Shown here one piece after another: positions 1 through 10,100 of a stretch of DNA of 64,000 nucleotides (its first letter is position 1; each line of letters opens with the position of its first letter). The notes beneath the pieces are model-generated. The model had not been told where the DNA came from. It made no database searches and saw only the letters and a list, made by a program, of their open reading frames with translations. Location: positions 178,939 to 242,938 of the forward strand of contig NZ_JAEFCF010000002.1 of assembly GCF_016405985.1 (NCBI RefSeq), given 5' to 3'. The position numbers and the translations under genes are program-made. The DNA is from Paracoccus sp. IB05. GTDB taxonomy: Bacteria > Pseudomonadota > Alphaproteobacteria > Rhodobacterales > Rhodobacteraceae.

Positions 1-479
1 TGATGATCGCCACGCAGCAGGGGTCGGGCGGAACTGGCTCGCGGCGCTGCTCGCCCATGTCTGGTCGGGCAACGTCGCCACGGACTTCGACCTGAAGTCC
101 AGTCTTGCCAGCGGCTTCAACGGCCAGCTTTCACGCAAGCTGATGTGGTGCAGGTCCAGAAGTTTGAAAACGCTCTGCATGACGCGGCGGGAAAAGCCCC
201 CGATGCCCTGGCCGGTGAGGCGTTCAAGCTCGGTGACAAGCTCGGGCATCAGGATCAGGTCGCGGGGTTTGTCACCGAAGAAGGTGGAGGTCCGGGCGGT
301 CATTCGTCGCCACCCGCGCCCCGCCACCGCCTCCCGATTGCGCCAGCTTGCTGCACAGCCAGCTTGAGAGGGCGGTCGGTGCTCCTCCCCACAAGGTCAA
401 GGCGCTGCGCGATGCCAGGTCCAACGCCGACAAGGCGTTCCAGCAGTGATCCCGCGCTGATAATCAGAGAGGACCGCGT
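1..479. other. Accessory stretch, coding status unclear
   Basis: No intact gene could be assigned. On the plus strand coherent-looking peptide passes through three frames in turn (roughly 1-140, 130-300, then 300-449, the last ending in a stop at 447-449), which would fit a decayed gene whose 5' part lies outside the window. On the minus strand a single frame is open from about 306 to the window edge (start ATG near 304), which could instead be the N-terminal part of an unknown gene. GC-rich DNA gives long open frames by chance, so I do not choose. Its position just upstream of a DUF5681 gene suggests mobile-element DNA. Confidence 0.25.
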
Positions 480-917
480 ATGTCGGAAGAATCCGAAAAC
501 ACGCGGCCGCCCGGTAAATGGGTGCGAGGCTTGGCATCGCCCAACCCGGCGGGCAGACCGAAAGGCGCAGCCGCCCGCAAGCGCGAACGCATTGTGCGGG
601 CGCTGAATGACGATGGCCCGGACGTTGTGCGCGTGGTCATCGACAAAGCGCTAGAAGGCGACATGACCGCCGCCGGGCTGGTGCTGTCGCGCCTCACGCC
701 CCCGGTCAGGGCACAGGCGGAGAAGATCCGGTTCGATTTTGCCCCCGGACTGCCCATCGGCAGGCAGATCGAGGCCGTGCCGGCGGCAGTGGCCGCTGGT
801 GAGGTGCCGCCCGATCTGGGGCAGCAGGTGATCAGCATGATCGGCACCCTGTCCAACGCACGCGCCACCGAAGAACTGGCGGAGCGGCTGGCAATTCTTG
901 AAGCAAGGGCGATCTGA
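480..917 (+). CDS. DUF5681 domain protein
   Basis: 145-residue soluble protein. The N-terminal part carries the basic NPAGRPKG motif (about residues 21-28) followed by a charged helical stretch, which is the hallmark of the DUF5681 family. These proteins are recurrent in prophages and integrated elements of Alphaproteobacteria, often near terminase genes; their molecular role is not established. The C-terminal half is an alanine- and glutamate-rich helical segment with no recognisable catalytic motif. The stop TGA overlaps the next start (TGATG), so it is translationally coupled to the next gene. It is intact, unlike the three small genes that follow. Confidence 0.7.
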   Translation: MSEESENTRPPGKWVRGLASPNPAGRPKGAAARKRERIVRALNDDGPDVVRVVIDKALEGDMTAAGLVLSRLTPPVRAQAEKIRFDFAPGLPIGRQIEAVPAAVAAGEVPPDLGQQVISMIGTLSNARATEELAERLAILEARAI

Positions 918-1297
918 TGGCGATCATCACCACGAAACGGAACACGGTTTACGCCTGCGAACCGCTGCCCGACGACAGCTTCGTCCAAATCTGCCTCGGT
1001 CGCCCTGCCGGGCGGAACCTTCTGGGCACACGGGGAAGCGACGCCTGCCAGTTGGCAGTGAAATGGGCTGTGGGTATCGCCGACCAGATGGCACAGCCGA
1101 TCACCATCATGCCGATCAGTGCTGCCGAGTTCGTCGCAGAACACGGCGGGCAGCTTGCAAAGCTCGATCCGGAGCAGCGCGAGAGGCTGCGGCGGGTTGC
1201 TGCCGCGTCAATGCTGGATGTGCTGCGCGACTGCCAAGACCCCAAGGTGCGCCGTGACGCACTGTCCCTTCTTCACGAGATGAGGACCATCCAATGA
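917..1297 (+). CDS. Hypothetical protein of prophage-like region
   Basis: 126-residue protein with no family I recognise. It starts inside the stop of the DUF5681 gene (TGATG) and its own stop overlaps the next start (ATGA), so the three form one translationally coupled run typical of phage gene order. The N-terminal half is mixed and beta-rich, with two cysteines (CEP, QICLG). The C-terminal half is helical and charged (Glu-Gln-Arg-Glu-Arg region, then an aspartate-rich helix). There is no signal peptide or membrane segment. The tight coupling and sensible codon use support that it is real. Confidence 0.55.
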   Translation: MAIITTKRNTVYACEPLPDDSFVQICLGRPAGRNLLGTRGSDACQLAVKWAVGIADQMAQPITIMPISAAEFVAEHGGQLAKLDPEQRERLRRVAAASMLDVLRDCQDPKVRRDALSLLHEMRTIQ

Positions 1298-1463
1298 CTG
1301 CCCCCAAAGATGACAGCACTCCCGTCAAACCGCAGCCAGTTGTGGGTCCGCTCAGCGCTGGCCCGGCGAACTGCTCGGCCATGCGAAGCGCGTGCAGCAG
1401 GGTGAGACGCTGACCGCCGCGCTCGATGCGATTCAGCGCCATCGCACAGGAGAACCGGAATGA
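1294..1463 (+). pseudogene. Small phage-type gene, frameshifted
   Basis: The ATG at 1294 overlaps the previous stop (ATGA) and opens a frame beginning MTAPKDDSTPVKPQ, but that frame stops after 39 codons. Switching frame between about 1345 and 1360 restores a coherent reading (PGELLGHAKRVQQGETL and onward) ending at TGA 1461-1463, just where the next small gene begins. The simplest reading is a gene of about 55 codons broken by a single indel. A sequencing error cannot be excluded, but no intact core gene in the window shows one. Function unknown. Confidence 0.5.
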
Positions 1464-1644
1464 TGCGCCCCTTACGACCCCGAAGGCCGCAATGGCCATG
1501 GGTGCGAACCGCGCGGCTGAAAGCCGTGAAGAGCAGATCGCGGAACTGATGGACCTCTGCCGCTCGACCGTGCATCGGGTCGTGGAACTGACGGATCCGG
1601 TGGCCGACCTGCAAGAGGGGGTGGCCAAGCTGGAAGCGCGGTAG
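1460..1644 (+). pseudogene. Small phage-type gene, probable N-terminal frameshift
   Basis: A start ATGATG at 1460 overlaps the preceding stop, but its frame closes early. The reading frame that continues to TAG 1642-1644 (about 55 residues, helical, with a heptad-like segment ending VADLQEGVAKLEAR) can be joined to this start only by a one-base shift in or near the C4 run around 1470-1473. The same frame is also open further upstream with an ATG at 1426, inside the preceding frameshifted gene, so a 72-residue intact product is the alternative. The C-terminal part looks like a short coiled coil. Function unknown. Confidence 0.4.
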
Positions 1645-1646
1645 CG

Positions 1647-1879
1647 ATGTCGAACGTGCGCGGGATGCTGGCGCGGGTCGCCAAGCTGAAGCGGCCCGGC
1701 AAGCTCCCGTGTCACCCTTCATCGCGCTCTACGGCTCAGTCGATGGATTCGCTGCTGATGCCGAGGGGCTGGACCGAACCGGCTTTCCACAGGTCCTCAC
1801 CGCTCTGCATCGCTGGGAACGTGATCGGGTCTGGGAGAACCGTCACAGGCCTTATGGCGTCTGGCAGCCACAGAACTGA
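1647..1879 (+). pseudogene. Small phage-type gene, frameshifted
   Basis: ATG at 1647 begins a basic N-terminus (MSNVRGMLARVAKLKRPGKL). A one-base shift at about 1700-1712 moves to the frame reading VSPFIALYGSVDGFAADAEG and onward to WQPQN and TGA 1877-1879, giving a protein of about 78 residues with a plausible Trp-rich C-terminus. Short proteins starting MSNVR and placed directly behind DUF5681 genes are, as I recall, common in alphaproteobacterial prophage-like islands. Without the shift the frame runs to 2015 through low-quality sequence. This is the third consecutive broken small gene. Confidence 0.5.
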
Positions 1880-2335
1880 CGAAAACCCTTCGTGCAGATG
1901 CGCGATGGGTGCGGGTGTTGATTGCCACCCGCCGAGGCAAAGGGAACCGACCCTCGTTAAACCTTCGGTCTCAACAACGGGCCTGTCTCTCCTTCCGGGC
2001 AGAGTTGGAAGGTGACGCCGCGACGTGCCCGGCCAATAGGGGCGTCACCGCTCATTCAACACCCTCGTCTTCACGGGCGGGGATGTTCTCGCCTAACGCC
2101 CTATCATCGTTGAATGAACCAGCCCGGCGCGGCATTGATGGCTGGCGGCGCAGTCAATCCTGCCCGTGGGGCGTGGAATTCCCTTCGATGCGTAGCTCGG
2201 TCGATTTCTCGGCCGGGTGACCGTTGCGCCTGTCCAGGCACTCGCTGAAGGCAGCGGTGCCTCGGGCTACGCACGGGGATTCCAACACCCGGCTTTGACC
2301 CGGGCAGCCTCTCACCTTTCGCAGGGGCTGCGCCT
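1880..2335 (+). other. Accessory intergenic stretch, possible remnants
   Basis: No gene could be assigned with confidence. A frame (1909-2220) is open but has low-complexity Arg/Ser-rich content typical of a chance frame. A 40-residue frame from GTG 2218 to TGA 2337-2339 overlaps the next gene's GTG (GTGA), so it could be a short coupled gene, but I recognise nothing in it. On the minus strand 2297-2313 forms a CCCGG/CCGGG hairpin. The stretch lies between the broken small genes and the nuclease-like gene and fits eroded mobile DNA. Confidence 0.3.
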
Positions 2336-2758
2336 GTGACCGGGATGACCACACCGTGCCAGAAACGCCAAATCACCGGCAACGCCGGGCTGAACGACGC
2401 CGCATGGCAGCTCTCGCGGCGGGGCTGGCACGTCATGCCGACCATCCGCAATGCCAAGGGATCGGACCGGTTCATCACGAATGAGGGCGAGACGGCCTTC
2501 TTCGGAGTGCAGTCCAGGGCCCTGAGCAAGCGCGATGCTGTATCGCTTCACATGGACCTTAGCGAGTTGCGGTCGGACTGGTGGATTATAACGACCTTTG
2601 CCAACCCGGACGCACCTGTTTGCTACATCCTTCGGGTCGACGAGCTTCGCGCCCATGCGTCACAGAACAAGAATGGCGGGAAGTGGTGGCTGGAACCCAA
2701 GGCCTATGATCGCGACGAGTTTCGAGACGCATGGCATAGGCTTGGCAAAGCCGACTGA
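2336..2758 (+). CDS. PDDEXK nuclease-like protein, active site possibly degenerate
   Basis: 140-residue protein (GTG 2336, or ATG 2345). It matches a small family I recall from mobile regions: an ITGNAGL helix, a [13 protein letters not shown] segment, then a strand with VQxRALSKR, and a C-terminal Trp-containing Tyr-Asp/Phe-Arg helix. This layout is that of restriction-endonuclease-like (PDDEXK) folds, where the Asp of NAKGSD and a (E/Q)xK motif would bind metal. Here the position expected to read QVK reads QSR, so the catalytic Lys seems lost or replaced. Family assignment is by recollection and moderate; loss of activity is inference. Confidence 0.5.
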   Translation: MTGMTTPCQKRQITGNAGLNDAAWQLSRRGWHVMPTIRNAKGSDRFITNEGETAFFGVQSRALSKRDAVSLHMDLSELRSDWWIITTFANPDAPVCYILRVDELRAHASQNKNGGKWWLEPKAYDRDEFRDAWHRLGKAD

Positions 2759-2864
2759 TTCACCCGAAGGGCCTGCCCGGCTTGAGATTTGCTTACCGAA
2801 CAGGTCCAGGCGCTAAGATGCGCGACATTGACCCAATGTAAGTGGCTGCAATTATTCGGGAAAT
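2759..2864. other. Candidate attachment-site junction next to tRNA-Pro
   Basis: 106 bases between the nuclease-like gene and the 3' (CCA) end of the minus-strand tRNA-Pro. Integrases of phages and islands commonly use the 3' end of a tRNA as attB, and here all accessory genes lie on that side of the tRNA while core genes lie on the other. No second copy of the tRNA 3' end is visible in the window, so the other att site, if any, lies to the left of base 1. Assignment is inference from position only. Confidence 0.3.
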
Positions 2865-2941
2865 TGGTCGGAGCGAGAGGATTCGAACCTCCGACCCCCT
2901 GCTCCCGAAGCAGGTGCGCTACCAGGCTGCGCTACGCTCCG
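2865..2941 (-). tRNA. tRNA-Pro (anticodon CGG)
   Basis: On the minus strand a full cloverleaf is visible. The 7-bp acceptor stem CGGAGCG/CGCTCCG pairs 2935-2941 with 2869-2875, the discriminator base is A, and the CCA end is encoded (2865-2867). The anticodon stem CCTGC/GCAGG encloses the loop TTCGGGA, placing CGG at positions 34-36, which reads proline codon CCG. The T loop is the standard GGTTCGAATCC. Its 3' end faces the accessory region at 1-2760. Confidence 0.97.
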
Positions 2942-3102
2942 ACCATTGGGGCGGGATAGCGCCAGAGCAGGGGTTTTGCAAGGGGCATTCCGGCTCTTTG
3001 CAGGAAATCAACGCGAAGCGGGCGGCGGGCGGGTTTCGGGGGCCATCGCGGAGGAGAGCCGGGGCGGGGCGGGTTGTGGCCCGGTATCGGCCGGCGGCCC
3101 GC

Positions 3103-4830
3103 TTATTGCAGGATAGAGGTTCCGCAACTGTAGTCGTCAAGGATGAGATCTGCCTGGGCCACGCTGATCCCCAGGAGATCCAGCAGGGCCTGCACGATGG
3201 CATCCACCCCCAGCGAGGCGAGGAGCGAGGAAATGCTGCTGATCAGGCCACTGAGCACCGAAAGCAGGGCGGAGACCGTCGCATTCACCACTGTAAACAG
3301 CGGGCAGGCGAGCAGGGACAGCAACCCTCCCTCGCAGGCCCTGGCATTGACCTGGGCCTGCAGATCGTTTCGGACCGAATCGAGGAAAGTGCTGACATCG
3401 GCGACCAGGCGGGACAGGGTCAGCGGGTTGCGCACCGGCACCGGCTTGCGAAACTGGTCGAGGCGGATCGGCACATCCTTAACCCCGCGCGCGAGCCTGA
3501 CACGGTTCATATCGGCGGGCGCGACATTGGCACGGGAATCGAGCAGCCCGACCCTCAGTGCCAGCTCGACCGGCGCAGTCTCGGCCCGGAAGAGTGCGAG
3601 CTGATCCGAGGGCTGGCTCGCGCCGCAATTGAGGCTGAGCGCGACGGCATCTGCTGTCCCCAGACCGACATTCAGAGCGACCCGCAAGAGTGCGGTATTC
3701 CCGGCGCTGATCGTATCGGCGCCAAGCGCCACATCGACCTGCGACACCGAGGCACGTGGCGGCGGGGTGTCTCCGATCCGGCCAATGCCGATCACCGGCG
3801 GGCGCACCAGGCCGATCTTCAGCCCGACATTGGCCAGCGGCGCGAGATTGAGCCCGGTGCCGATATCCAGCCGCTCTTCGGGATCGGCGGCAAGACCGAG
3901 GAAGGCCATCATCAGATCAAACGCATTCACCGTTACATCGGGCAGCACATCCCCGATCCTGGCATTCAACAGGCTGGGCGAGATGTTCATCACCTCGGCC
4001 AGGGTCACCGGCTGACCGCCATGCGCCGCCGCCGGCAGGGCGCCCGCCGGCAGACCTCCGGCCTGTACGAGCCCGGCAAAAAGGCGCGGCCCGGTCAAGG
4101 GCAGATGCAGCACATCGTTGAAGGTGAAGACCTCGGTTGCGAGGCCAAGCGAGACCAGTGACAGGAGATCCTCGACTTTGACCCTGGTATTCGCCAGCCC
4201 TTCATAGCTGAGAACCGACACGTTCAGCCCGATCCCAAGGCCCGAGAGCACCGGATCGAGGATCGCTTCGCGGGTGTTCACCCCGAGCAGGCGGTTGCGC
4301 AGCGTGAAGACCACCACAGCCTCTTGCCCTGCCACGGCCGAGCGCCTGATCACCACATTCTCATCGCGCATGACCGGGCCAAGAAGCAGCGGATGGTAGC
4401 GCGAGGGCACCTTTACCATCACCGCGCTGGCGCCGGTCGGACTGGCCTGGTTCGCATGTGGCACAAACTGGCCTTCCGCGCTGTAGCTGCCGAGCAGGAT
4501 ATCCGAATTCTGCAATTCGATCTCGCCATAGAGCCTGTTCACCGCCACCACCTTGCGGGCGATGGCACGCACCTTCACCGGATCGGGCAGGAACCGCGCC
4601 GCGCTTTGGGCGGCCAGGTCAGCCTGAGACTGGGTATAGCGTTTCTGCGCATTGAGCCGCACGGCATCTGTTGCCAGGCCACCGATCAGCATCAGGATCG
4701 GAAAGATCACCACGAAAAAGATCGTCACGCTGCCGGTGGTATCGGCAAGCCAGCGGCGCAGGGCGCCAATATGTGGGAAACGGATCATTTCGGGTGGCAT
4801 TGTCCGGAAGAGCTGCGGCCGTGGGTGCAC
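3103..4830 (-). CDS. TadG-family pilus assembly protein
   Basis: 575 residues. After a basic N-terminus comes one hydrophobic segment (about residues 32-52, VTIFFVVIFPILMLIGGLAT) and then the RLNAQKRYTQSQADLAAQSAA helix typical of the TadE/TadG/DUF2134 group, in which a short cytoplasmic tail and one membrane anchor precede a large periplasmic part. Known TadG proteins are minor pilin-like parts of Flp pilus machinery. No other tad genes are nearby, so it is an orphan here. I chose the GTG at 4830 because GAGGG lies just upstream; ATG 4800 and ATG 4788 are alternatives. The C-terminal 150 residues are unusually rich in Leu/Val/Ser repeats. Confidence 0.75.
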   Translation of the reverse strand: MHPRPQLFRTMPPEMIRFPHIGALRRWLADTTGSVTIFFVVIFPILMLIGGLATDAVRLNAQKRYTQSQADLAAQSAARFLPDPVKVRAIARKVVAVNRLYGEIELQNSDILLGSYSAEGQFVPHANQASPTGASAVMVKVPSRYHPLLLGPVMRDENVVIRRSAVAGQEAVVVFTLRNRLLGVNTREAILDPVLSGLGIGLNVSVLSYEGLANTRVKVEDLLSLVSLGLATEVFTFNDVLHLPLTGPRLFAGLVQAGGLPAGALPAAAHGGQPVTLAEVMNISPSLLNARIGDVLPDVTVNAFDLMMAFLGLAADPEERLDIGTGLNLAPLANVGLKIGLVRPPVIGIGRIGDTPPPRASVSQVDVALGADTISAGNTALLRVALNVGLGTADAVALSLNCGASQPSDQLALFRAETAPVELALRVGLLDSRANVAPADMNRVRLARGVKDVPIRLDQFRKPVPVRNPLTLSRLVADVSTFLDSVRNDLQAQVNARACEGGLLSLLACPLFTVVNATVSALLSVLSGLISSISSLLASLGVDAIVQALLDLLGISVAQADLILDDYSCGTSILQ

Positions 4831-4909
4831 TTTCCCTCACTGTGACCGCAGCTCTTCCTTCCACCAAGAAGATTAAGCCTCTGTTTCTATTAAACTCTTA
4901 CAGACATAC

Positions 4910-6463
4910 TCACGCCGTTTCAGACCGGCGGACGCGGACCTTGTCTATGGCGCGGCCATTCATCGCGACGATCTCGAATTCCAGCCCGTCGAATACCAGC
5001 TTTTCTCCTTCGACCGGCATATTGCCATGCCGCCAGAGGATATAGCCGGCAAGGGTCGAATAGCGCTCGGTTTCATCCTCGAGATCGGCCTCGAACAGCG
5101 CGCTCGCGCGGCGGATATCCATCCAGCCATCGACCAGCCAGGACCCATCTTCGGCGCGTTCCTCGGTCAGGGGCGCTTCATCCTCGTCGGGGAAGTCGCC
5201 GGCAATCGCCTCCAGCACATCGGTGGGGGTGACGATCCCTTCGAGCGATCCGAATTCGTCAACGATCACGGCAAGCTGCACCGGGGCGCGGCGCAGCTGT
5301 TCCATCAGGCGCAGCACCGAGACGCTTTCATGCAGCACCAGCGGTTCGCGCACCGAACGCTCGACGCTGATATGACCATCCGTCAGCAGATCGCGCATCA
5401 GATCACGCGCCAGCGCCACGCCGGAAAACTCATCCAGGCTGCCGCGTGCGATCAGGAAACGGGAATGCTTCTGATCGAGGATCTGTTCGCGGATCTTCGC
5501 CTCGTCGGAGTCGAGATCAATCCAGTCGATCTCGTTCCTCGGTGTCATCACCGAGGTCGCAGGCCGGTCGGTGAGACCCAGAACACCCTGGATCATCTCT
5601 TTCTCTTCCTGCGCGAACAGCGCCTGCTCGGCCGAGCGGTCGGCGATCACATCGGCAGTGCCGCCCAGATCCTCGCCCTTGCGCCCGCCCAGAAGCCGCA
5701 GCACCGCCTCGGCCGTGCGGTCACGCAGGTCGCCCGAGGTGATGTAGCGTTCGCGATTGGCGCGGCCGATCTGGTTCAGCGCCTCGATCCCCACCGAGAA
5801 GCCGATGGCGGCATAGAGGTAGCCCTTCGGGATGTGGAAGCCGAAGCCCTCAACGATCAGCGAGAAGCCGATCATCATCAGGAAGCCAAGGCAGAGGATG
5901 ACCACGGTCGGGTGTTTCGACACGAAATTCATCAGCGTCTTCGACATCAGAAGCATGACCGCCATCGCGACGAGCACGGCGATATACATGATGGAAAGAT
6001 GCTGAACCATGCCGACGGCGGTGATCACCGAATCCAGCGAAAACACCGCATCCAGCACCACGATCTGCAAAAGGACCTGCCAGAAGGCGACCTGGACGAC
6101 AGAGCCCTCTTTTTGGCCGGAATGCCCCTCCAGCCGCTCATGCAGCTCCATTGTGCCTTTGAACAGCAGGAACAGGCCGCCGAAGATCAGGATGAGATCG
6201 CGCCCCGAGAAACCGTGTCCGAATATGGTGAACAGGTTTGATTGCAGCGTCACGATCCATGCGATCGAGGCCAGCAGTACAAAACGCATGATCAAAGCCA
6301 GCGACAGGCCGATAATGCGGGCGCGGTCGCGCTGATGCGCGGGCAGCTTGTCGGCGAGGACGGCAATGAAGACGAGGTTGTCGATCCCCAGGACGATCTC
6401 AAGAACGATCAGTGTCGCGAGGCCGGCCCAGGCGGCCGGGTCAGACATCCATTCAAATAACAC
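4910..6463 (-). CDS. TerC-family membrane protein with CBS pair and CorC/HlyC domain
   Basis: 517 residues. The N-terminal part (about 1-240) is a TerC integral membrane domain with seven predicted helices and the signatures [14 protein letters not shown] and DAVFSLDSV, whose acidic residues are thought to bind a metal ion. Two CBS domains follow (about 300-420), then a CorC/HlyC C-terminal domain (about 430-515). The architecture matches E. coli YoaE/YegH-type proteins. TerC proteins act in manganese or other metal export and metalation of secreted proteins; the substrate here is not known. GTG 6463 is preferred because it gives the family-typical N-terminus and has GGAG upstream. The 600-base leader is structured. 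Confidence 0.9.
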   Translation of the reverse strand: MLFEWMSDPAAWAGLATLIVLEIVLGIDNLVFIAVLADKLPAHQRDRARIIGLSLALIMRFVLLASIAWIVTLQSNLFTIFGHGFSGRDLILIFGGLFLLFKGTMELHERLEGHSGQKEGSVVQVAFWQVLLQIVVLDAVFSLDSVITAVGMVQHLSIMYIAVLVAMAVMLLMSKTLMNFVSKHPTVVILCLGFLMMIGFSLIVEGFGFHIPKGYLYAAIGFSVGIEALNQIGRANRERYITSGDLRDRTAEAVLRLLGGRKGEDLGGTADVIADRSAEQALFAQEEKEMIQGVLGLTDRPATSVMTPRNEIDWIDLDSDEAKIREQILDQKHSRFLIARGSLDEFSGVALARDLMRDLLTDGHISVERSVREPLVLHESVSVLRLMEQLRRAPVQLAVIVDEFGSLEGIVTPTDVLEAIAGDFPDEDEAPLTEERAEDGSWLVDGWMDIRRASALFEADLEDETERYSTLAGYILWRHGNMPVEGEKLVFDGLEFEIVAMNGRAIDKVRVRRSETA

Positions 6464-7063
6464 GAGGCTTGGCTCCGAAGTGAGAAAGCCGCGCCGGGAT
6501 CATCCCGGCGCGGTTGGCGTAATGGTTGGCGTGACTGCCCGCAAAAGGGCAGGGCAGGGGGATCAGAGGTAAGAGGGGCCTTCTTAAGAAGGTTTCCCTT
6601 CGTCGGGGCGCGGGGGGCTGGGCGTCGAGACTTCGCCCTATACTGCCTGAGCCCTCATCCGAGGCGCCCGGCGCGGCGGCCGGTTCGGCAGAAGAGGTGC
6701 CACGGCCTGCGGCTGTGGCAACCCTGTTGCAGGTGCCCCGCGATCTGGCGGGGGCGCGGCAGGAGATGCCGACTGACCTGCGCGTCTGCCGCGCTTTTAC
6801 GTGACCGAATTTCACCCGTGTTCCCATAATTGCCGGCCCGGAGCTGCGATCGGGCGATTGTCCCGCCTTCGCGCCCCCCCCGGTGCAGCACCAGTTTTCT
6901 TCATGTCTGCGTCAGCCGCAAGCACTTCTGCCGAAATCAGGCGGATTTGCCGGCGGAATGGCGCCAGGGCCATGATCCTGGCGCTGAGCTTCCATGAAAA
7001 CTGTGAAGATTTTATAGTCATCCGGCGTTGAAACCGCGCCACCGGCACGCGAACGCGCAAAGA
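6464..7063 (-). promoter_or_regulatory. Long leader of the TerC gene with hairpins
   Basis: 600 bases without a convincing gene. Immediately upstream of the TerC start lies a strong hairpin (6489-6498 pairing with 6504-6513, CCGCGCCGGG/CCCGGCGCGG), followed in the minus direction by CTTTCT. Further out are a CTGCCC/GGGCAG hairpin (6535-6552) and the palindrome CCTTCTTAAGAAGG (6579-6592). TerC-family genes in many bacteria are controlled by the manganese-sensing yybP-ykoY riboswitch. I could not align this leader to that consensus by eye, so the role is open: riboswitch, attenuator or just a terminator. Confidence 0.35.
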
Positions 7064-7089
7064 AAAAGGAGGGCCGGAGCCCTCCTTTT
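7064..7089 (-). terminator. Rho-independent terminator of the RND operon
   Basis: Perfect 10-bp stem AAAAGGAGGG (7064-7073) and CCCTCCTTTT (7080-7089) with a 6-base loop. On the minus strand the stem is followed by a T-rich stretch (TTTTTC). It lies 18 bases after the stop of the efflux permease gene. Confidence 0.85.
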
Positions 7090-7106
7090 CGATGTGTCTT
7101 GCCGGC

Positions 7107-10100
7107 TCAATGTGCCGGGCTGGACCCGAATTGCTGCTCCACCTGCCGTTTGTGCAGGGCGTAAGCGGCGTCTGAGCGCGAGATCAGCGTGTAGAACATC
7201 GGCACCACGAAGAGGGTGAAGAGCGTCCCGATCAACAGGCCGGTGAAGATCACCAGACCCATCGCCTGCCGCGCTGCGGCCCCCGCGCCTTCCGCGATGA
7301 TCAGCGGCACCACGGCCAGAGCCATGGCCGCCGTGGTCATCAGGATCGGGCGCAGACGGGTTTTCGCCGCCGCGACAATCGCCGCGCGCCGCGACAGCCC
7401 GTGATCCTCACGCTGCTGATTGGCGAATTCCACCATCAGGATCCCGTGTTTCGTGATCAGACCTATCAGCGTGATCAGACCCACCTGGGTGTAGATGTTG
7501 AGCGTGCTCGCCCCCATATACAGTGGCAAAAGCGCACCGAAAATCGACAGCGGCACGGACATCATGATGATGAAGGGATCGCGGAAGCTTTCGAACTGCG
7601 CGGCCAGAACCAGGTAGATCACGATGATTGCCGCCCCGAAGGCCAGCATGATCGTGTTGCCTTCGGTCTTTTCCAGCCGCGACTGGCCGGAATAGTCGAT
7701 GAAGAAGCCATCCGGCAGCACTTCTGCGGCAATCTCCTCAAGCTTTGCCAGTGCGGTGCCGCTGGACACGCCGGGCATCGCCATAGCCGACAGCGTGGCC
7801 GAGTTAAGCTGGTTGAACTGTTCGATCGACGAGGCTGCGACGCCCGGGGCAAGGTTGATCACCGCAGACAAAGGCAGCATCGCACCCGAAGAGGACCGCA
7901 CGAAGAAGTCGTTCAGCCGCTCGGGGTTGTCGCGCCATTCAGACGGGACCTGGGTCACGATATCATAGCTGTTCGAGTCGCGGTCAAACTGCGCCACTGC
8001 GCCGCCACCGACCAGGAGGCCCAGCGTGGTGCCGATATCCGAGACCGAAACGCCGAGATTGGCCGCACGGTCGCGGTCAATCGTCACCCGCACCTGCGGG
8101 GCATCAAACGACATCGAGTTCTGCACGACGATAAAGAGGCCGCTGGCCATCGCCTTCTGGTAGATCTCATCGGCGACTTCGACCACGCGTTCGGGGGCGT
8201 GAATCGACTGGATCACCATCGAGATCGGCAGCCCACCGCCCGCGCCGGGCAGAGAGGGCGGGGCAAAGACGAAGCTCTGCATCCCCGGCGCATTGTCGAG
8301 AACGCCCTGGATCTGCTGTTTGATCTCTTCCTGGCTGCGGCTGCGATTGGCCCAGTCCTTCAGCGCCCAGATATAGAAACCGGTATTCGGTGTCCCCATG
8401 CCCGCGACCGAGAAATAGGTCTCGACCTCTTCGATATCTTTGGTGCGGTTGGTGATTTCCGTGGCAAAGGCCTGGGTGTAATCCAGCGTCGCATAGCGCG
8501 GCGCATTCATCAGCGCGAACAGCGCGCCCTGATCTTCTTCGGGTGCCAGTTCTGACGAGGTGTTCATCAGCATGAAGCCCGTCGCACCCAGCAACGAGAC
8601 CACCATCAGAAGGGTCACGGGCCGGTAATCCAGCGACGAGGAGATGCGCCGCTCATACCAGTTCGCAAGCCCGTTCAGCGTCTTGTCGACGATCCGCTGG
8701 AAGCGCCCCGGCTCGCCATGGGTCAGCAGACGTGCCGACATCGCGGGGGTGATGGTCAGCGCGATGACCCCCGAAATGATCACCGACCCGGCGAGTGTCA
8801 GTGCGAATTCGGTGAACAGCGACCCGGTCAGGCCGCCGGTAAAGGCCAGCGGCGCCAGCACGGCGGCAAGCGTGATCGTCATTGCGATCACCGGGCCTGT
8901 GATCTCTTTCATCCCCAGAATTGCGGCTTTGGGTGGCGAAAGACCCTCGTCGATATGGCGGTGGATGTTTTCCACCACGACGATGGCGTCATCCACCACA
9001 AGGCCGATCGCCAGCACCATCGCCAGAAGCGTCAGCAGGTTGATCGAATAGCCAAGCGCCAGCATGATCGCGCAGACCCCGATCAGCGACAGGGGAATGG
9101 TGACGATCGGCATCAGCACCGAGCGGAACGACCCAAGGAACAGCAAGATCACCACCACCACGATGGCGACCGCCTCGGCAATGGTCTTGAACACTTCGGA
9201 AATCGAGGCGGCAATGGTCTCGGTGCTGTCATAGACCATGGTGATTTCCATGCCCCGGGGCAGCGTGGCCTGCAATTCGGGCAGCGCCTCAAGCACATTC
9301 GAGGCCACGTCGAGCTGGTTCTCGCCCGGTGCCGGAATGATGCCGATAAAGGTGCCGGGCTGGCCCTTGAAGGTCACGATCCCCTCCGGCTCGCCCGAGG
9401 CCAGTTCGATCCGCGCGACATCGCGCAGCTTCACAACGCCGTTCTCACCCGACACCAGGGGCAGCTCGCCAAAGGCTTCGGCATCCTGCAGCGTCGAGGC
9501 AAGCGTCAGTGAATAAACGAAATATTCGTTCTCGGTCTTGCCCGGTGCCGAGAGGAAATTCGACGACCGGATCGCCCCCAGAACCTCGGCCGCCGTCACG
9601 CCGCGCGACGAAAGCTTCAGCGGATCAAGCCAGACCCGCATGGTGAATTCCTGGCCGCCCAGAATATCCATCTGAGCCACGCCCTGGATATTGGTCACCC
9701 TGGGGCTGATCACGCGTTCCAGATATTCATTCAGCTGTTCGGACGACATATTCGGGTTCTGCGCCGCCAGATACATCAGCGCGAAGGTCTGGCCGGTGCC
9801 TTTCAGGATCACCGGATCATCGGCGTCGGAAGGCAGATTGCCGCGCACCTGGTTGACCTTGGACATGACTTCGGTCAGCGCGATATCCGGGTCGGCGCCC
9901 AGTTTCATCTGCACCGTGACGGTGGAGACAGACTGCCGCGAGGCGCTGGTGATGTAATCCACATTCTCGGTGGTCGAGACCGCCGAGGCGATGGGCGAAG
10001 TGATGAAGCCCTGGATCAGTTCGGCATCGGCACCGGCATAGACGGTGCTGATGGTGATAACCGATTCCTCGACTTCGGGATATTGGCGCACCGGCAGGTT

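Noticed and set aside
2150..2340. Possible structured RNA (tmRNA- or RNase P-like) on the minus strand
   Set aside because: Some GC hairpins are present, but none of the conserved tmRNA or RNase P blocks could be found.
2842..4161. A 439-residue plus-strand frame
   Set aside because: It overlaps the tRNA-Pro and lies antisense to the TadG gene; composition is that of a GC-rich shadow frame.
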